Below are positions 22,637-33,751 of a stretch of 64,000 nt of DNA, one piece after another. Within the stretch, counting starts at the first letter, position 1; every line of letters starts with the position of its first letter. The notes under the pieces were generated by a model. It saw only the letters and a program-made list of their open reading frames with translations. It had not been told where the DNA came from and made no database searches. This stretch comes from Sciurus carolinensis (lineage: Eukaryota > Chordata > Mammalia > Rodentia > Sciuridae): contig NC_062222.1 in assembly GCF_902686445.1 (NCBI RefSeq), forward strand, positions 132,377,035 to 132,441,034, written 5' to 3'. The position numbers and the translations under genes are program-made.

Positions 22637-24944
22637 ATTTTCTTATATTTCTCAAAATATAAGAATTGGTTTTGCATGTCCTCAGAAAACATTCAACACA
22701 GTGTAACTAACAAATATCATTTGTAAATGTATCCATGAAGTTTAGCAATTGAAATGTGATTTGCCTGTAAATGATCCTTTTACTGTAGATTGGGAAATTT
22801 CCCCCAAAACATGAGCTGACATTCATATTTCCTTGACTTCTCCTTTGTTTATGAAGATTCCTAAATGCATTTACATGCTCCAAATTCTCCTACAATAATC
22901 CACTACCAACAAACCACTTATGGGCAATATTTCTGTGCTTTAGCTATTGCATTATTAATTGGCAGAAGATTGTAAACAAGATTTATGAATTATTTACAAA
23001 ACACATCTACTGGGAGGAAGGAATTTGAATGCAGGTAATGCAAAACTATGTATGGGTTTCAGAGAGTGCAGTTCACTCTCTGGGAAGCCTGTTTGAAGCA
23101 CACAATATGTAGCATGACATTTTATTGGATCAGAGTGCCTGGAACTTTCATTATATTAAGAAGTCTCCTTAGAATTTAAATCATGATAGAATATTGACAA
23201 GTGATATAGGAGTTGTAGGTACATCAGAACATTATTTCTCCTATTAAATTAGTAAATTTTTAATTTAGATGACTAAATAGAAATAGTGCTACATTATGAG
23301 AATAGATAGAAAATTTATCATAATCTAGAAATACAGACAAAATGATAACTACCTGACATTTTGTTTGTCTTGAAGGATCCCAAATAAAGAGCACTTATTT
23401 TCTCTACCTAGACCAATGACAAATAAGGCCAAAGGATTGGAGTCAGAGGGAAAGGAGGGCCTTTATTACTAACAAAGACTAGGTTGAAGACATATAATTC
23501 TAGGCACTTAGACTTCTTTGTATTGCTGATATTAAAGTTCAGAATTAGATAATCTTGCCAATCAATCACTGGAAAGGGCCACATATTTTCCCTGTAATAT
23601 TGGAAGAGAGGGAAAAAAAATACATCAAACTAGGGCACCATCATTGCAAAGTTGAAGCATACATACAGTGTGAGGCTTATCTCAGAGCTGCCTGAAATTG
23701 AGTATTGGTGGGTGAAACTTCCCTGCCACAGAAGCTAGGATAGGTCAAAGACTGGATAAATGACACATCGGATTGGTATGTCTATGGTCTTGCAAAATAT
23801 ACCTTTGTAGGCATGGCTAGCAGGTACAGCTGGTTAAAGACTTACCCAAGAGATGGGTGGGGGAAACAGACTTGGCAACTTTCTTATGAAGTCTCTTCCT
23901 CCCTGATTTTAAAATTGTGGAGTTTGCCCAAGTGATCTGTAAGGATCTATTCTATGATCTATGATCTTTGATATTATTTTAACATCTTTCTAATGTAAAT
24001 CAATGCATTGTAATAAATATTCTTATATTTCTATTCCTATGAACAACTTTTTATGAAATTGAACCTCTATGCATCTAATTTATAGTGGCCTATACCATAA
24101 AATGTGTCAATTTCTAAATAAACAATAACTGTCTATTTATATAAAATATTACCACTTAAGAAGACCTAATTAAAAATGATCAAAAAGTATCAAAAACTAA
24201 ATCAAATATCCTACTTTTATTCCTTGCACTATTTTCTTCCATTAAAATGCTTATAAATGAACTGTACATGTATTCTTCTATGTGTGCTCATGATTATACC
24301 ACCCTCTATTTCATTCATGTATTTCAGAAAATGAAAGCACTGAAATTCCGTTTATCTAACTGTCTGTCTATCTATCCATTCATCACATATCCACTCATCT
24401 GCTAGGAAGCAGAGAAGAGGTCAGTGAGCAGTACTGTTTGACAGCTAAAGCTCAATACACTTAATGAGAGGTCATTGGTTTGTTTCAACTGCTGCTTCGT
24501 GAAAAACTTAATATCATTAGTTCTTTCTTCCTTTATTTTCAAACCATTGTTCAAAAACTGTAACATTCTCTGGTGTCTGAGATGCCCATCATCTTCCAAA
24601 GGGGTTTCTTGTTCTCTGTACCACGTATCAGTCAGGACAGCCCAGGGCTGGTTACAGTGGGGTCACAAGCATTGCTAAAATTCACAAGCAGCAATTGGAC
24701 AATTTCACCAAAGTGCAGGAAGAGCTAGATGGTGTCCACCGTGGGAGTAGCCTCACTTAAAAGAGTACAACAGATCACAGGGAGGTACTATGATGTTATT
24801 TAAAAGATAATTAGACTCATCTCTGGCAGCAGGTTTGATTATAAAAAATAGTACTGACCTGTCTGGACATAGTGTCCATATCATTGGAAGTTTCCAGTAA
24901 AGGCTATAAAATGGTCTTTGAAATATTTACAGTAGTATGAGAGA
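22637..24944. other. unique AT-rich non-coding sequence
   Basis: A long stretch with no named repeat. It contains a small perfect hairpin at 23060-23082 and a TAAT-rich segment at 22915-23010 that could be conserved non-coding DNA. No gene is supported. Confidence 0.45.
23060..23082. other. 9-bp perfect hairpin
   Basis: cagagagtg (23060-23068) and cactctctg (23074-23082) are exact reverse complements around a 5-nt loop (cagtt). It is not part of any element I recognise. Confidence 0.85.
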
Positions 24945-25130
24945 AAACAACATTCATTAGGTATACCAGGTGTCAGACACTGGTATATTTCTGATCTGCA
25001 CATAAACTGCATATGTGTAATCTTGACTAACGCTAAGGATGGGTGATTAATTTCCCCAAGACTATGCAACAGGTAAATGGAAGATGTCAAATTCAAACAT
25101 GGTTCCATCTGCCTCTTACTGTTGACACAT
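24945..25130 (-). mobile_element. MIR SINE fragment
   Basis: The plus strand 'attcattaggtataccaggtgtcagacactgg', 'gtaatcttgactaacgctaaggatggg' and 'tttccccaagactatgcaacaggtaaatggaagatgtcaaattcaaacatgg' keep the reversed MIR order (ccaggcactg ... cttgcccaaggtcacacagctagtaagtgg...attcgaacccagg). Confidence 0.65.
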
Positions 25131-25780
25131 TTTCCTTGGTATTTTGCACTGGAAGTGACCTGAAACTGGAGAGGATTCAAATGAAGATCCTTATGAATTT
25201 GAAGGTTGTGTGTAGTTTCAACCTACATTGTGACAGTGATTGAGCAAGGGACTGTAGATGTGTCAGGAGATAGATAAACCAAACCTATTCTAACCAGGAA
25301 ACATAGAGCCCAGAGGGCCACCTAACACTTACATAGCACGCAGTAGCCAATTCAAGAGATCTAGGAATTGGTATCACGATTCACAATCCAGGTGGCAATG
25401 ACAAGGTACAGGTGACCATAAGGCTGGTGAGGAAGCCGACCAGTGTATTGCCAGAGCATCCTGGGAACCTGGCTGTAGGAAGTAGGGTCTGGCTCCCAAA
25501 GTGCAGGGAGAATCTGATCGGTAGGAGCAGAGCCTGGAAGAAATGATATGTTCTTCTAAGATTCCTGTAAATATTACAGTACAGCTTGAATGTTGCTTTC
25601 TTCTTGATACATGTCTCCTCTCCTTCATTCTCAGACAGAATTACTGGCCTTTCACTTTGCAACTACTAAAGGTTCTCCCTGTACACACCTGTATCTTCTG
25701 TTATCTGTCACACTTCTCTCTCCTCTACTGTTGTAGTTGATATGACTTTCTTGAAGACACAGACTATGTCATTCATAGAA
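25131..25780. other. unique non-coding sequence
   Basis: No gene or repeat recognised. Overlapping minus-strand open frames at 25374-25662 have no recognisable domain. Confidence 0.45.
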
Positions 25781-25805
25781 GTGTGTGTGTGTGTGTGTGT
25801 GTGGT
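25780..25805. repeat. (GT)n microsatellite interrupted by an LTR
   Basis: A GT run at about 25781-25803 abuts the LTR start at 25806. A further gtgtgtgt follows the LTR end at 26388-26395, so the repeat appears split by the insertion. Confidence 0.85.
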
Positions 25806-26387
25806 TGTGGGGCGCAACTTAAGAACAGACGGATCGCAACTGAGAAGTCCAAATTTGAGAGTCTTTATTAGCCGGCAGACTGACTGTCTCGCACAATGCC
25901 CCAAAAATGGCTATTGGGAGAACAACCCTGACCATATGGTTGCAGGGGTTTTTAAACCATAAGTCAGTACATCAATCATAAGTGTCTGTTGCTATGATTC
26001 AGAATTACAACCTAACATCATGGGATCTGAAATCATTAGCAAAGGGGAAAAGGGTCAAAATGACCTTACTTAGGTACAAACTAAAGAATGGTTACTAACA
26101 TCTAAATAATCACTGTTGACATCACCATTAACGTGATGCTTTGTTAGGAAACTAGAATCAAAAAGAGAGCAAATTTTCATTATACAAGAATTGCCAGTTC
26201 CTCATTTTGTGTCGCCAAACAAGTCATGCTAAGCAACAGTTGACGGGTACAGAGGTGGAGTGTTCCCATGGGAGAAGCATTTCCTACATGACAAGGAGTC
26301 TCAAGATAAAATGGAGTCTGTTTAGTCATTGCCCATTTAGCCTGGCCTACAACATTTCCATGGAGTCAAATATGTCAACCTGTCACA
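25806..26387 (-). mobile_element. solo ERV LTR (582 bp)
   Basis: Plus-strand ends are TGTGGGGCGC... and ...CCTGTCACA, so the minus-strand element starts TGTG and ends CACA, a 4-bp terminal inverted repeat of TG..CA type. An AATAAA signal lies on the minus strand at plus 25864-25869 (TTTATT), followed by a U5 of about 60 bp. No internal retroviral sequence flanks it, so it is a solo LTR. It shares a 'gagtc..tttattagc' polyadenylation context with the LTR at 9685-10208 but differs elsewhere. It sits inside a GT microsatellite. Confidence 0.75.
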
Positions 26388-26527
26388 GTGTGTGTTTCTG
26401 TCTTAGAATGAATGGCAGTGCTTGGTTTGTGATAGGAACTTAACACAGTTTCCATGCCTTCAACAAAGGAAACATGAGTAAGAAAAAACAAAGACTAAAT
26501 AAAGTGGAAAAAAAAAAAAAAAAAAAA
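26388..26527 (+). other. poly-A tract with upstream AATAAA
   Basis: A20 at 26508-26527 is preceded by AATAAA at 26498-26503. This could be the 3' end of a small processed insertion, but the roughly 110 bp upstream (after the LTR) match nothing I recognise and no target duplication is visible. Confidence 0.35.
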
Positions 26528-26549
26528 CAACTGTATATCTTGTGCGTTG

Positions 26550-26705
26550 ACTTGTGCCAAATACTGCATTCAGTAAAGGAAATTGCATTCTGCATTCAGT
26601 CATTTTCCACATGATGGAAATCAAGAAACCGGGTAAGTTGACAGTTCAAGTTCAGACCACTGGTAAATAGCAAGGCAAAGAATTTCATTCAGGTGTGATG
26701 AACCT
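26550..26705 (-). mobile_element. MIR SINE fragment, weak
   Basis: 'gacttgtgccaaatactgcattcagtaaaggaaattgcattctg' followed by 'gaaatcaagaaaccgggtaagttgacagttcaagttcagaccactggtaaatag' is compatible with a strongly diverged reversed MIR (gtgccaggcactg ... gaggaaactgaggc... gtaacttgcccaaggtcacacagctagtaagtgg). Confidence 0.45.
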
Positions 26706-27198
26706 AAGGTACTTCCAGTTGTCAAGCCTGTTGACTGGACAGCAGGTCCATGGAATGGAGAAAACTTTGGTGTACGTGGGGCCTGGAGCCCACCTTGGCG
26801 TTACCTTGCTCCCTTAGATCACGTTGACCCTTTTCCTTTGGACTGGGGCCGGGTGCACTTTCTGTTTCCCTGCAAGGTTGAACTTCCGTACAGATCCTCT
26901 CACCACTCGGGCGTGGCCAGGGCCCCCTCTCCCTGACCCCAGTGGAGATGGAGTTGGGCTACTCATGGCACAGGGAGCTGGAACAACACCCCTGTCCTCA
27001 GGACCCCAAACTCCATGCTCACCTTTCATTTTCTTCCCAGCCAGAGCCTTGATTCCTCTGGAACAGGATTTTCAGACCACTCTACAAATGTTTAATAGGG
27101 AGGAAGCAAGGGAGGCAGCAGGACCAGCAAGTGCAACTCAGATCACATTTTATTTCTACTAGGAGCACAGATTTGGGAAAACTTCAGGAAAAATGAAA
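26706..27198. other. unique, locally GC-richer sequence
   Basis: About 300 bp (26750-27060) is visibly richer in G and C than the surroundings and gives overlapping open frames on both strands. CpG pairs are sparse, no splice or promoter context is visible and no protein domain is recognised. I see no supportable gene. Confidence 0.45.
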
Positions 27199-27206
27199 GC
27201 AGGAAG

Positions 27207-27248
<42 letters not shown>

Positions 27249-27539
27249 GTGCAGAGAATGAACCCAGGGACACTCAATCACTGAGCTGCATCCCCAGACC
27301 TTTTTATTTTATTTATTTATATATTTATTTATTGTACCAGGGATTGAATCCAGGAGCACTTTACCACTAAGCCACATCCCAGCCTTTTTAAAATGCATAT
27401 TTTATTTAGAGACAGTCTCACTGAATTGCTTAGGGCCTCACTACTTTACTGAGGTTGGCTTTGAACTTGTGATCCTCCTGTCTCAGTCTCCCCAGCAGCT
27501 GGGACTACACATGTGCCCCATGGTGCCTGGCAGGAAGAA
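27199..27539 (-). mobile_element. double-ID plus B1 composite SINE unit with 10-bp target duplication
   Basis: A perfect 10-bp direct repeat (gcaggaagaa at 27199-27208 and 27530-27539) frames the unit. On the plus strand the order is T39 (27209-27247), an ID-like module ('gcagagaatgaacccagggacactcaatcactgagctgcatccccag'), an AT-rich linker (about 27300-27334), a second ID-like module ('accagggattgaatccaggagcactttaccactaagccacatccc'), then the B1 half ('gagacagtctcactgaattgcttagggcctc', 'ggttggctttgaacttgtgatcctcctgtctcag', 'cagctgggactacac'). A usual B1-ID SINE has one ID module. The simplest history is a B1-ID SINE whose A-tail later took a second ID element. The 39-T run suggests the outer insertion is comparatively young. 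Confidence 0.85.
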
Positions 27540-27767
27540 CTATTTTAAGTGACCGTTGTGTCCTATAAATTCTTTCACAATTAAAAAAACCAGAATAGAT
27601 CATAAAATTACTCAAAAATACTGGAAAATATGAATAAAAAATAAAAGTGAACATAATCCAGGAAAAATACACATAATATATATATTACCATATATTATAT
27701 GTTATTATTATCCTTGTTTCTATATGTGTTCATGGATATTGTAAATGTTCATAATCCTAGTGCCTAC

Positions 27768-27945
27768 AGCAGAGTTTCCTGTGTACAGTCTGCAAATCAC
27801 CTGCATCTGAGGCACCTGGAGGCTCATTGTAAAATGCAGTCTTCCTTCACATGTCTTCAGATTCACTGAATCAGAGAATGCAGGCTATAGACCAGAAATT
27901 TACATTTTAAACAACCTTCTTAGCAGTACTCAAGTATAAGAGTGC
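27768..27945 (+). mobile_element. MER5A hAT-Charlie fossil
   Basis: 'cagagtttcctgtgtacagtctgcaaatcacctgcatctgaggcacctggaggctcattgtaaaatgcag' (in pieces) corresponds to the MER5A left part (gtggttctcaaact...cagaatcacctgg...ttaaaaatgcag). Then 'gattcactgaatcagagaatgcagg', 'gaaatttacattttaaacaacc' and 'aagtataagagtgcatgac' follow in order. Close to full length and more complete than the copy at 582-698. Confidence 0.8.
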
Positions 27946-27989
27946 ATGACAAAAAAAAAAAATTAAATATGTTTTGGAGTATAATATGA

Positions 27990-28400
27990 TGTGTGAAACA
28001 CTCTAATTGAGCACCATATTTTCCACATTTAGATTACTTCCAGCTCCTTGCTCTGTAAATAACACTGGTGTGAAGCCCTTCACGTGTACAGTTTTCCTTC
28101 ACATTTATCAATATGTGCTACTGCAGACTTCCCAGCACTGAATACCACAATTCTTCTAATACTTTCAATATGAAAGTCAGATTTATATTATTTTAATTTG
28201 ACATCTTTATGGGAATGCATAATGCTGGATATTATCATTATTTTCTATTTTATAACACATCTACAAGCCTTGCTATTGTATTTGCTGTTTTTCTCCTTAG
28301 AAACTGATCTAGAGAACTACTCATTGAGGTTAATTCTAACTATGCTGTTTTTGTTTGAATTTTACCCATCATAGTTTTTGCAAGTCACATTCTTTTCAAC
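27990..28400 (-). mobile_element. old L1 (L1M-type) 3' region, weak
   Basis: 'acatttagattacttccagctccttgctctgtaaataacactggtgtgaagccc' resembles the antisense L1 3' pattern (agattgtttccagtttttgctattataaataacgctgcaatgaac), and the following 300 bp keep its AT-rich character (ctatttgctgtttttctccttagaaactgat). Strongly decayed. Confidence 0.45.
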
Positions 28401-31245
28401 TCTATTTTCCTCAACTTTTTAAAACACTTGGCTTCTTTTTAAAAATAAATTTTATTACGTGTATTAGAATTTTACAACACGATGTTCATTTTACCACTTT
28501 TATTCTGATTTTTCCATTTAGATTTAAGATTTAAATGTTAACTTAATCCTTCAGCATATTGGTCTGTGTATGTGATTTTTGTCTTTTTGGTGTATTCTTC
28601 AGGACTTTTTCTTGTATACTCTAAGATTATTGGGGGACGCTATTGTGGCTGCCCGTGGTCTTATGATCCCATGGGAGAAATACTGCTTCTGTTGGTGGGA
28701 GCAACCCTCACGAGCCACCTCCTAATACTAGGGCCCTGGTTTCTGCACTAGGGTAACCCCAAAGGCATGAGTGTGGACCTCCTAGATGCTTTGGCCAGAT
28801 ACTGGGAGGTAGAAGATCCAGGAGCTCCTCAGGGAAGAAACACTAAATGGATTCCCTGCATTCCCTTCCCCAGAATGATCAAAGCACTGGAAACCCTCAG
28901 AAAAATTTAAGGAAGGCCCAGAAGAGTGGGACATGGTCCCGAGACAGGGCTCACTTTGTTTAAGTTTGGAGCACAAAGAGGTTGAGAATCAAGCGCAAGA
29001 TAGATGACCAATAATGAATGCTGTGCTTGTTTTGGATTTGGTAGTAGAATATCCTGTTCTCCAAAGATAGTCCTTAGTGTTTTTATTTTAATTTTTTTAT
29101 TTTTTTAAGTTTTTTGGTGAGAGATAGTTCAGTTAAAAAATATTTATCCACATCATGCATTATTCAAGCAATGATTAAAATAACTCAAGGATTGAATAGT
29201 AGCTATCTGTGGAGTAATATTTAAAGTTATGAAACATGCTCAATGATCTTAATGTGGCTCCTGCCTTCTTGTGACACTTGAAATCATTTAGCTTCCTCCC
29301 GGCCCCACTGGGAAGATAACCCAGCATCCAGAACAGCAATTGTGCACTTCTTCACCCCAATATAAGGAACTGCATTTTTCTTTCTACCCTCAATGACTAA
29401 CTGAGTTCATTTTAAGGTCAGTGGATCTAACTGAGACAAAGTAAGTAACATATTATTTAGCCATACTTTCTGAAGCACAGTAAATACAAATATTTCAAGA
29501 GAGTTTCTAAAGGGAGTTAAAGTCAATAATGCAGGTTTTGAATACAAAGGTAAGAAGACAATATGGGCACAAAGATGTCCGGGTGATGAGAATATTGCAT
29601 ATTAACTTCTTCCTTGATTTCCAAGCAATTTTATATAATTTCAGGATGTTTTTTCAAGCTTAAAATTAAGAACAAAATTAAAACATATTTTTTTTTTTTA
29701 CCAAGGCATTTCAATGACATTACCTGTTGTAAAAGTGAAAGAGGATTTTTCTTCCCCTAAGTCGAGTGTGTAAGCCACTGCCTTGATAGTTCTGTGATCA
29801 ACTTCCCTAGTACAGCTCCTCTTACCTTCCACTTCAATAGCAGACTGCTTCTTTTTTTCTTACTAACAGAAGCATTTTTCTGGGGAAAGCTGATAAAAGA
29901 GCCTTTTTCTCACTTTAATTTTTCTCTCCATTCGCTCATTTTAATAGCTTCCTTCCCCATCATTCAAGATGGTTTCTAAGTTAGTGCCTGTCACTGGATG
30001 TTAAAATGACTACAGTGTGCCAGACTTCTGAAATGGACTCACATGCAGAATTCATAATTAAGTGACAGCCCAGAGAGAGTTCCCCCCTTGGAAGGATGAA
30101 AGCAAGCAGGACGCTGTGTGGTTGAGGAGAATGGAAGATGGGGATTATCAAGAATGGGGGCCATGAAAGTGGGGGTCCTTAAAACCCTCGGCAGTTGAGT
30201 TGCCAGTGATTGGGAAACTCAGACCTTCATCCTCATCCACTGAAGGACACTCGATTCCTCACACATGTGAAGATCAAAGAAGATAAAACATTTAAAACAG
30301 CTGAGAAGGCAGAAGGACTTCAACATGAAGGGGGTGGATTTTCTTCACTCTGCACTGTTCCCAAAGAGCAAACCCAGCACACTGATATGCTCAGAAGTTC
30401 AAGGTTAAGGGCCCCTGCCTTCTCTCTGCTCCACTGAAAGGAAATAATGAAGAAGAGCAAAAATTTGTACAACTAGGGTTTGACTATGAAAGAGATTTGT
30501 GGAAGCAGATTCGTGGGGACAGATGTGCCAGATGCTGCTGCTACAGATCTAATAAATGATAGTGTTGATTCCTCTATCAACAAATACAAAACGACAACTT
30601 GAAGCCCAGGTTCATGTTCCAAGCATGCCCACTGTATAATGTATGAGTGGCATGCAGTAGTTATCTAGTCTAAGTCAAACTGGGCCCAAGTCACCATTAT
30701 AAATATGTGGTTGTAACCGTGGATGCTAGCAAAATCACAGCTATGTGAGCAAAACTGACTGTTACAGAGGTCTTCAGGAACTTTTCAAATTCCAATATTC
30801 TTTGTTTATATTAAAAAGAAATATCTAGCAATCTCATTATTTTTCACATGTAAACAGAATTATTGAGTTTCAATGAAGAAACCCAATCTACTGTGTGCTT
30901 CTGGTCAGTGAGTTTTGATTAACTGCTGGTTTGATAAATTAAATGGCATCAATTGTTATTAGCCTCATAAAACTATCACACATTAATCAGAGCTATTCCT
31001 TTTCCTAAAATCTTCACATATAGAATTTTTGAAAGACATTGACCCAGATATATAATTTGAAAATTAACTGGTCAGAAGTTACTGGTGCATGTGTGTAATA
31101 CTAACACAGCCCTTTGGAAGAAGAGTGTCCAGGTGGGGTAGCTCCGGAGTGAGTCATGTATTATTCTTTCATTCAAAATCTGTTAGGAACCTTCATGATG
31201 TCAGGCACTGAGATCTCTGATATGAGGATGCTAATTCACAATCAG
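28401..31245. other. unique AT-rich non-coding sequence
   Basis: No named element across nearly 3 kb except short homopolymer runs (for example T near 29691-29699). The 30880-31010 part is unusually rich in homeodomain-like TAAT/ATTA words and free of repeats. No gene is supported. Confidence 0.45.
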
Positions 31246-31249
31246 TGAG

Positions 31250-31521
31250 GGAGCTAGGAAAGAATGGAGTTACTTTATATTAAGTAGAGGAGAGTGAAGG
31301 GAAGGGAGGGGGCACGGGGTAGGAATGATAGTGGAGTGAAATAGACATTATTACCTCATGTACATATATGACTGCATGACCCATGTGCTCCTGCAATATG
31401 TAGAATCAGAGACATGAGAAATTACACTCCATTTATGTATGATTTATTAAATGTATAAATGTATTCTACTGTCATGTATAACATCTTAGAACAAATAAAA
31501 AGTTTTAATTTTTTTTTTTTT
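31250..31521 (+). mobile_element. L1 3' UTR, squirrel-type
   Basis: A G/A-rich block ('gtgaagggaagggagggggcacggggtagg') is followed by 'aatgatagtggagtgaaatagacattattacc', 'catgtacatatatgactgcatgacccatgtg', 'gcaatatgtagaatcag', 'atttatgtatgatttattaaatgtataaatg' and 'ttctactgtcatgtataac', ending in 'aacaaataaaa'. The polypurine block followed by an AT-rich UTR and AATAAA is typical of L1 3' ends. The body upstream is missing (5' truncation). Confidence 0.8.
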
Positions 31522-32213
31522 AAAGATCCACTCCGGGATATTTGGTAGTGGTTTATTGTTTCACTACATCTGAAAATCCTGATAAACATTATCCACTCAG
31601 TTGCATTTAGCTTGTTTTTATACATTATATATTTATATGCTCATTACAGGTTTAGCAGTAGAAATTTTGGTCAGGGGAAGGGTTTGTATATTCATTTGCT
31701 TGGGCGTACATAGCACAATTCTTCACACATGATAGGATTTTAGTGCTTATTATTCTATTTAAATTACTAAAGTAATAGAAAAGTTGTTGGTGGTAAGAAC
31801 TATTCTACATTCCTAGGAAATGACAGTTTTTTTTCCTCCACCAAAAAGCATACCTGAAGAGTAATGCCCCATTTTAACTTTGAAGAGCAGGAATGGGCAG
31901 TCTGGTAAGTGGGACTGGAGGTAGAGAAGAGAAAGCAACTGCCATTTTTAGAGTGCCCTTCCATCAAGGACCTGAGAAGTTGTTGCAATGGACATCTGTG
32001 TCTCCTGTCCTTGGTTGGTATACATTTTTTTTGGCCACACTAACCTCTCACTTGGGGCATTTTTGTTCATTTAGCACAAATTTGATCAACTCATTACTGA
32101 AAATGTTTAGATAAACTCTTGCTAGTACATGTCATGCACATTTTGTGACTTGGGCCTTCATGATTTCTATTCGTTTATTGTCTTATCATTTCTTGCTGAT
32201 CTCAAATTTATTT
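31522..32213. other. unique non-coding sequence
   Basis: Nothing recognised. Confidence 0.45.
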
Positions 32214-32644
32214 GCCACTCTATGGCTTGGATGTGAGGTGTCCCCCAAAATCACATGTGAGACAACGCAGGAAGGTTCAGAGGAGAAATGATTGGGTTGT
32301 AAGAGTCTTAACTCAATTAGTGAATTAATCCCTGATGGAATTAATTGAAGTGGTGCAGTGTGACTGGAGGAGGTGGGAATTGGGGCATGACTTTGAGGTA
32401 TATATGTTTTTATCTGGGGAGTGGAGTCTCTTCTCTGCTTCCTGATGATGCAAGCTGCTTCCCTCTGTCATGTGCTCTTCTACCATAATGTTCTGCCTCA
32501 CCTCAAGCCTCAAAGAATGGAGCCTGCTGTCTATAGACTGAGATCTCTGAAACTGTGAGCCCTCAAATAAACTCTTCCTCCTCTATAATTGTGCTGGTCA
32601 GGTCATTTAGTCACAGCAGCAAAAAAGCTGACTAAAACAGCCAC
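32214..32644 (+). mobile_element. MaLR solo LTR with perfect 5-bp target duplication
   Basis: The LTR body is 32219-32639 and is framed by GCCAC (32214-32218 and 32640-32644). It contains 'ggatgtgaggtgtcccccaaa', 'gaggagaaatgattgggttg', 'aattagtgaattaatccctg', 'ctggaggaggtggg', 'ctctgcttcctgatgatg', 'ccataatgttctgcctcacctc', 'gactgagatctctgaaactgtgagcc', an AATAAA signal ('caaataaactcttcctcc'), and the terminal 'gctgactaaaaca'. The 5-bp duplication and the layout fit ERVL-MaLR LTRs. It shares its family with 33757-34190. Confidence 0.9.
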
Positions 32645-32974
32645 CTGGATCTTTGGTCACTTTCTTAAATGCATCAAATTGTTGTCCATGCGGGGTGGTT
32701 GTAACTGCTGCCTGATTTCTTAGGGCATAAACACACAGATCTTTTCAACAGTACCTGCTTTCTCAGCTTCAGATTTCACCTAAAAGATAAATTCACATCA
32801 AAGTACTCTTCTATTACTATTGTAAATAATTACCCATTTCTGCTTATCACAGACACTAATGACTTCATTAAACTTATCAAACAAAAGTGTTTATCTTATC
32901 TGTCAGCTTAATTGAAGTCAATTGGCATACACTGGCACCACCCCCACTATCCCTAGGATGAAAGCACCAGAAGA
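32645..32974. other. unique non-coding sequence
   Basis: Nothing recognised. Confidence 0.45.
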
Positions 32975-33082
32975 GTAGGATCACAAAAGACTTGGTGAGC
33001 ATTTTATCCCAGGGACTGAACCTGGCACAGTGCAGAAGGCACAGGTGATTATCAAATGACTGACTGAAGGAATGAATTCAAG
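32975..33082 (+). mobile_element. L2 LINE 3' end fragment
   Basis: 'cattttatcccagggactgaacctggcacagtgcagaaggcacaggtgattatcaaatgactgactgaaggaatgaa' (in pieces) follows the L2 3' end (tatccccag...gcctggcacatagtaggcgctcaataaatgtttgttgaatgaatgaa). L2 is an ancient CR1-type LINE. Confidence 0.65.
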
Positions 33083-33483
33083 ATGGTTAAGACCCAAATC
33101 CTGCTATCAGAACCTCAGAGTCTACTGTAGACCAACTTCCTAGGAAAGGAAATACACAGAGAGGTGTAAACCAGAGATTCATGACAGTCCCCGAGAGGAG
33201 CTCAGAACCCCTGAGCTGGGAAGTTTGAGGTCAATGACTGAGGCTGATCTCAACAAGCTCTGATGGGACTGAGTTTTCAAGGACCAGAAGACCAAAGGAT
33301 AGTGACATATTTCACAGTTAAATGTAAAAGGTATTGTTATGGACTGAACTGTGTCCCCCTTGAATTCATATAAGCACTAAACCCAAAGTGACTATGACAG
33401 GAAGCAGAGCCCATAAGGAGATAACTGAGGTGAAATGAGAAGCTAAGGGTTGGTCCTTAATCTGATAGAATATGTGACCTAAT

Positions 33484-33653
33484 ATTTTTTACTTGTTCTT
33501 TTTAGTTATACATGACCGTGGAGTATATTTTGACATATTTATATAAACATGAAGTATGTATTATTCTAATTAGGATCCCAGTCTTGTGGATGCACATGAT
33601 GTGGAGATTCACTGTGGTGTATTCACATATGTACACAGGATAGTCATGTTAGA
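33484..33653 (-). mobile_element. L1 3' UTR fragment inside MLT1
   Basis: A T-run start ('attttttacttg') is followed by 'ttagttatacatgaccgtggagtatattttgacat', 'tcttgtggatgcacatgatgtggagattcactg' and 'cacatatgtacacaggatagtcatgtt'. This matches the antisense 3' UTR of the same L1 type as at 19880-20296. It interrupts the surrounding MLT1 without loss of obvious LTR sequence. Confidence 0.75.
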
Positions 33654-33751
33654 TATAAGAAGAGGAGAAGACACCAGAGACCTCTGTCTCACCCATGTGA
33701 GAATACAGGCAGAAAGTGGTCGTCTGGAAGTGAGGAACAGAGTGCCTGCTA

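Noticed and set aside
26750..27060. CpG island or first exon
   Set aside because: The segment is GC-richer but CpG pairs are few, and no promoter elements or splice donor with an associated frame are visible.
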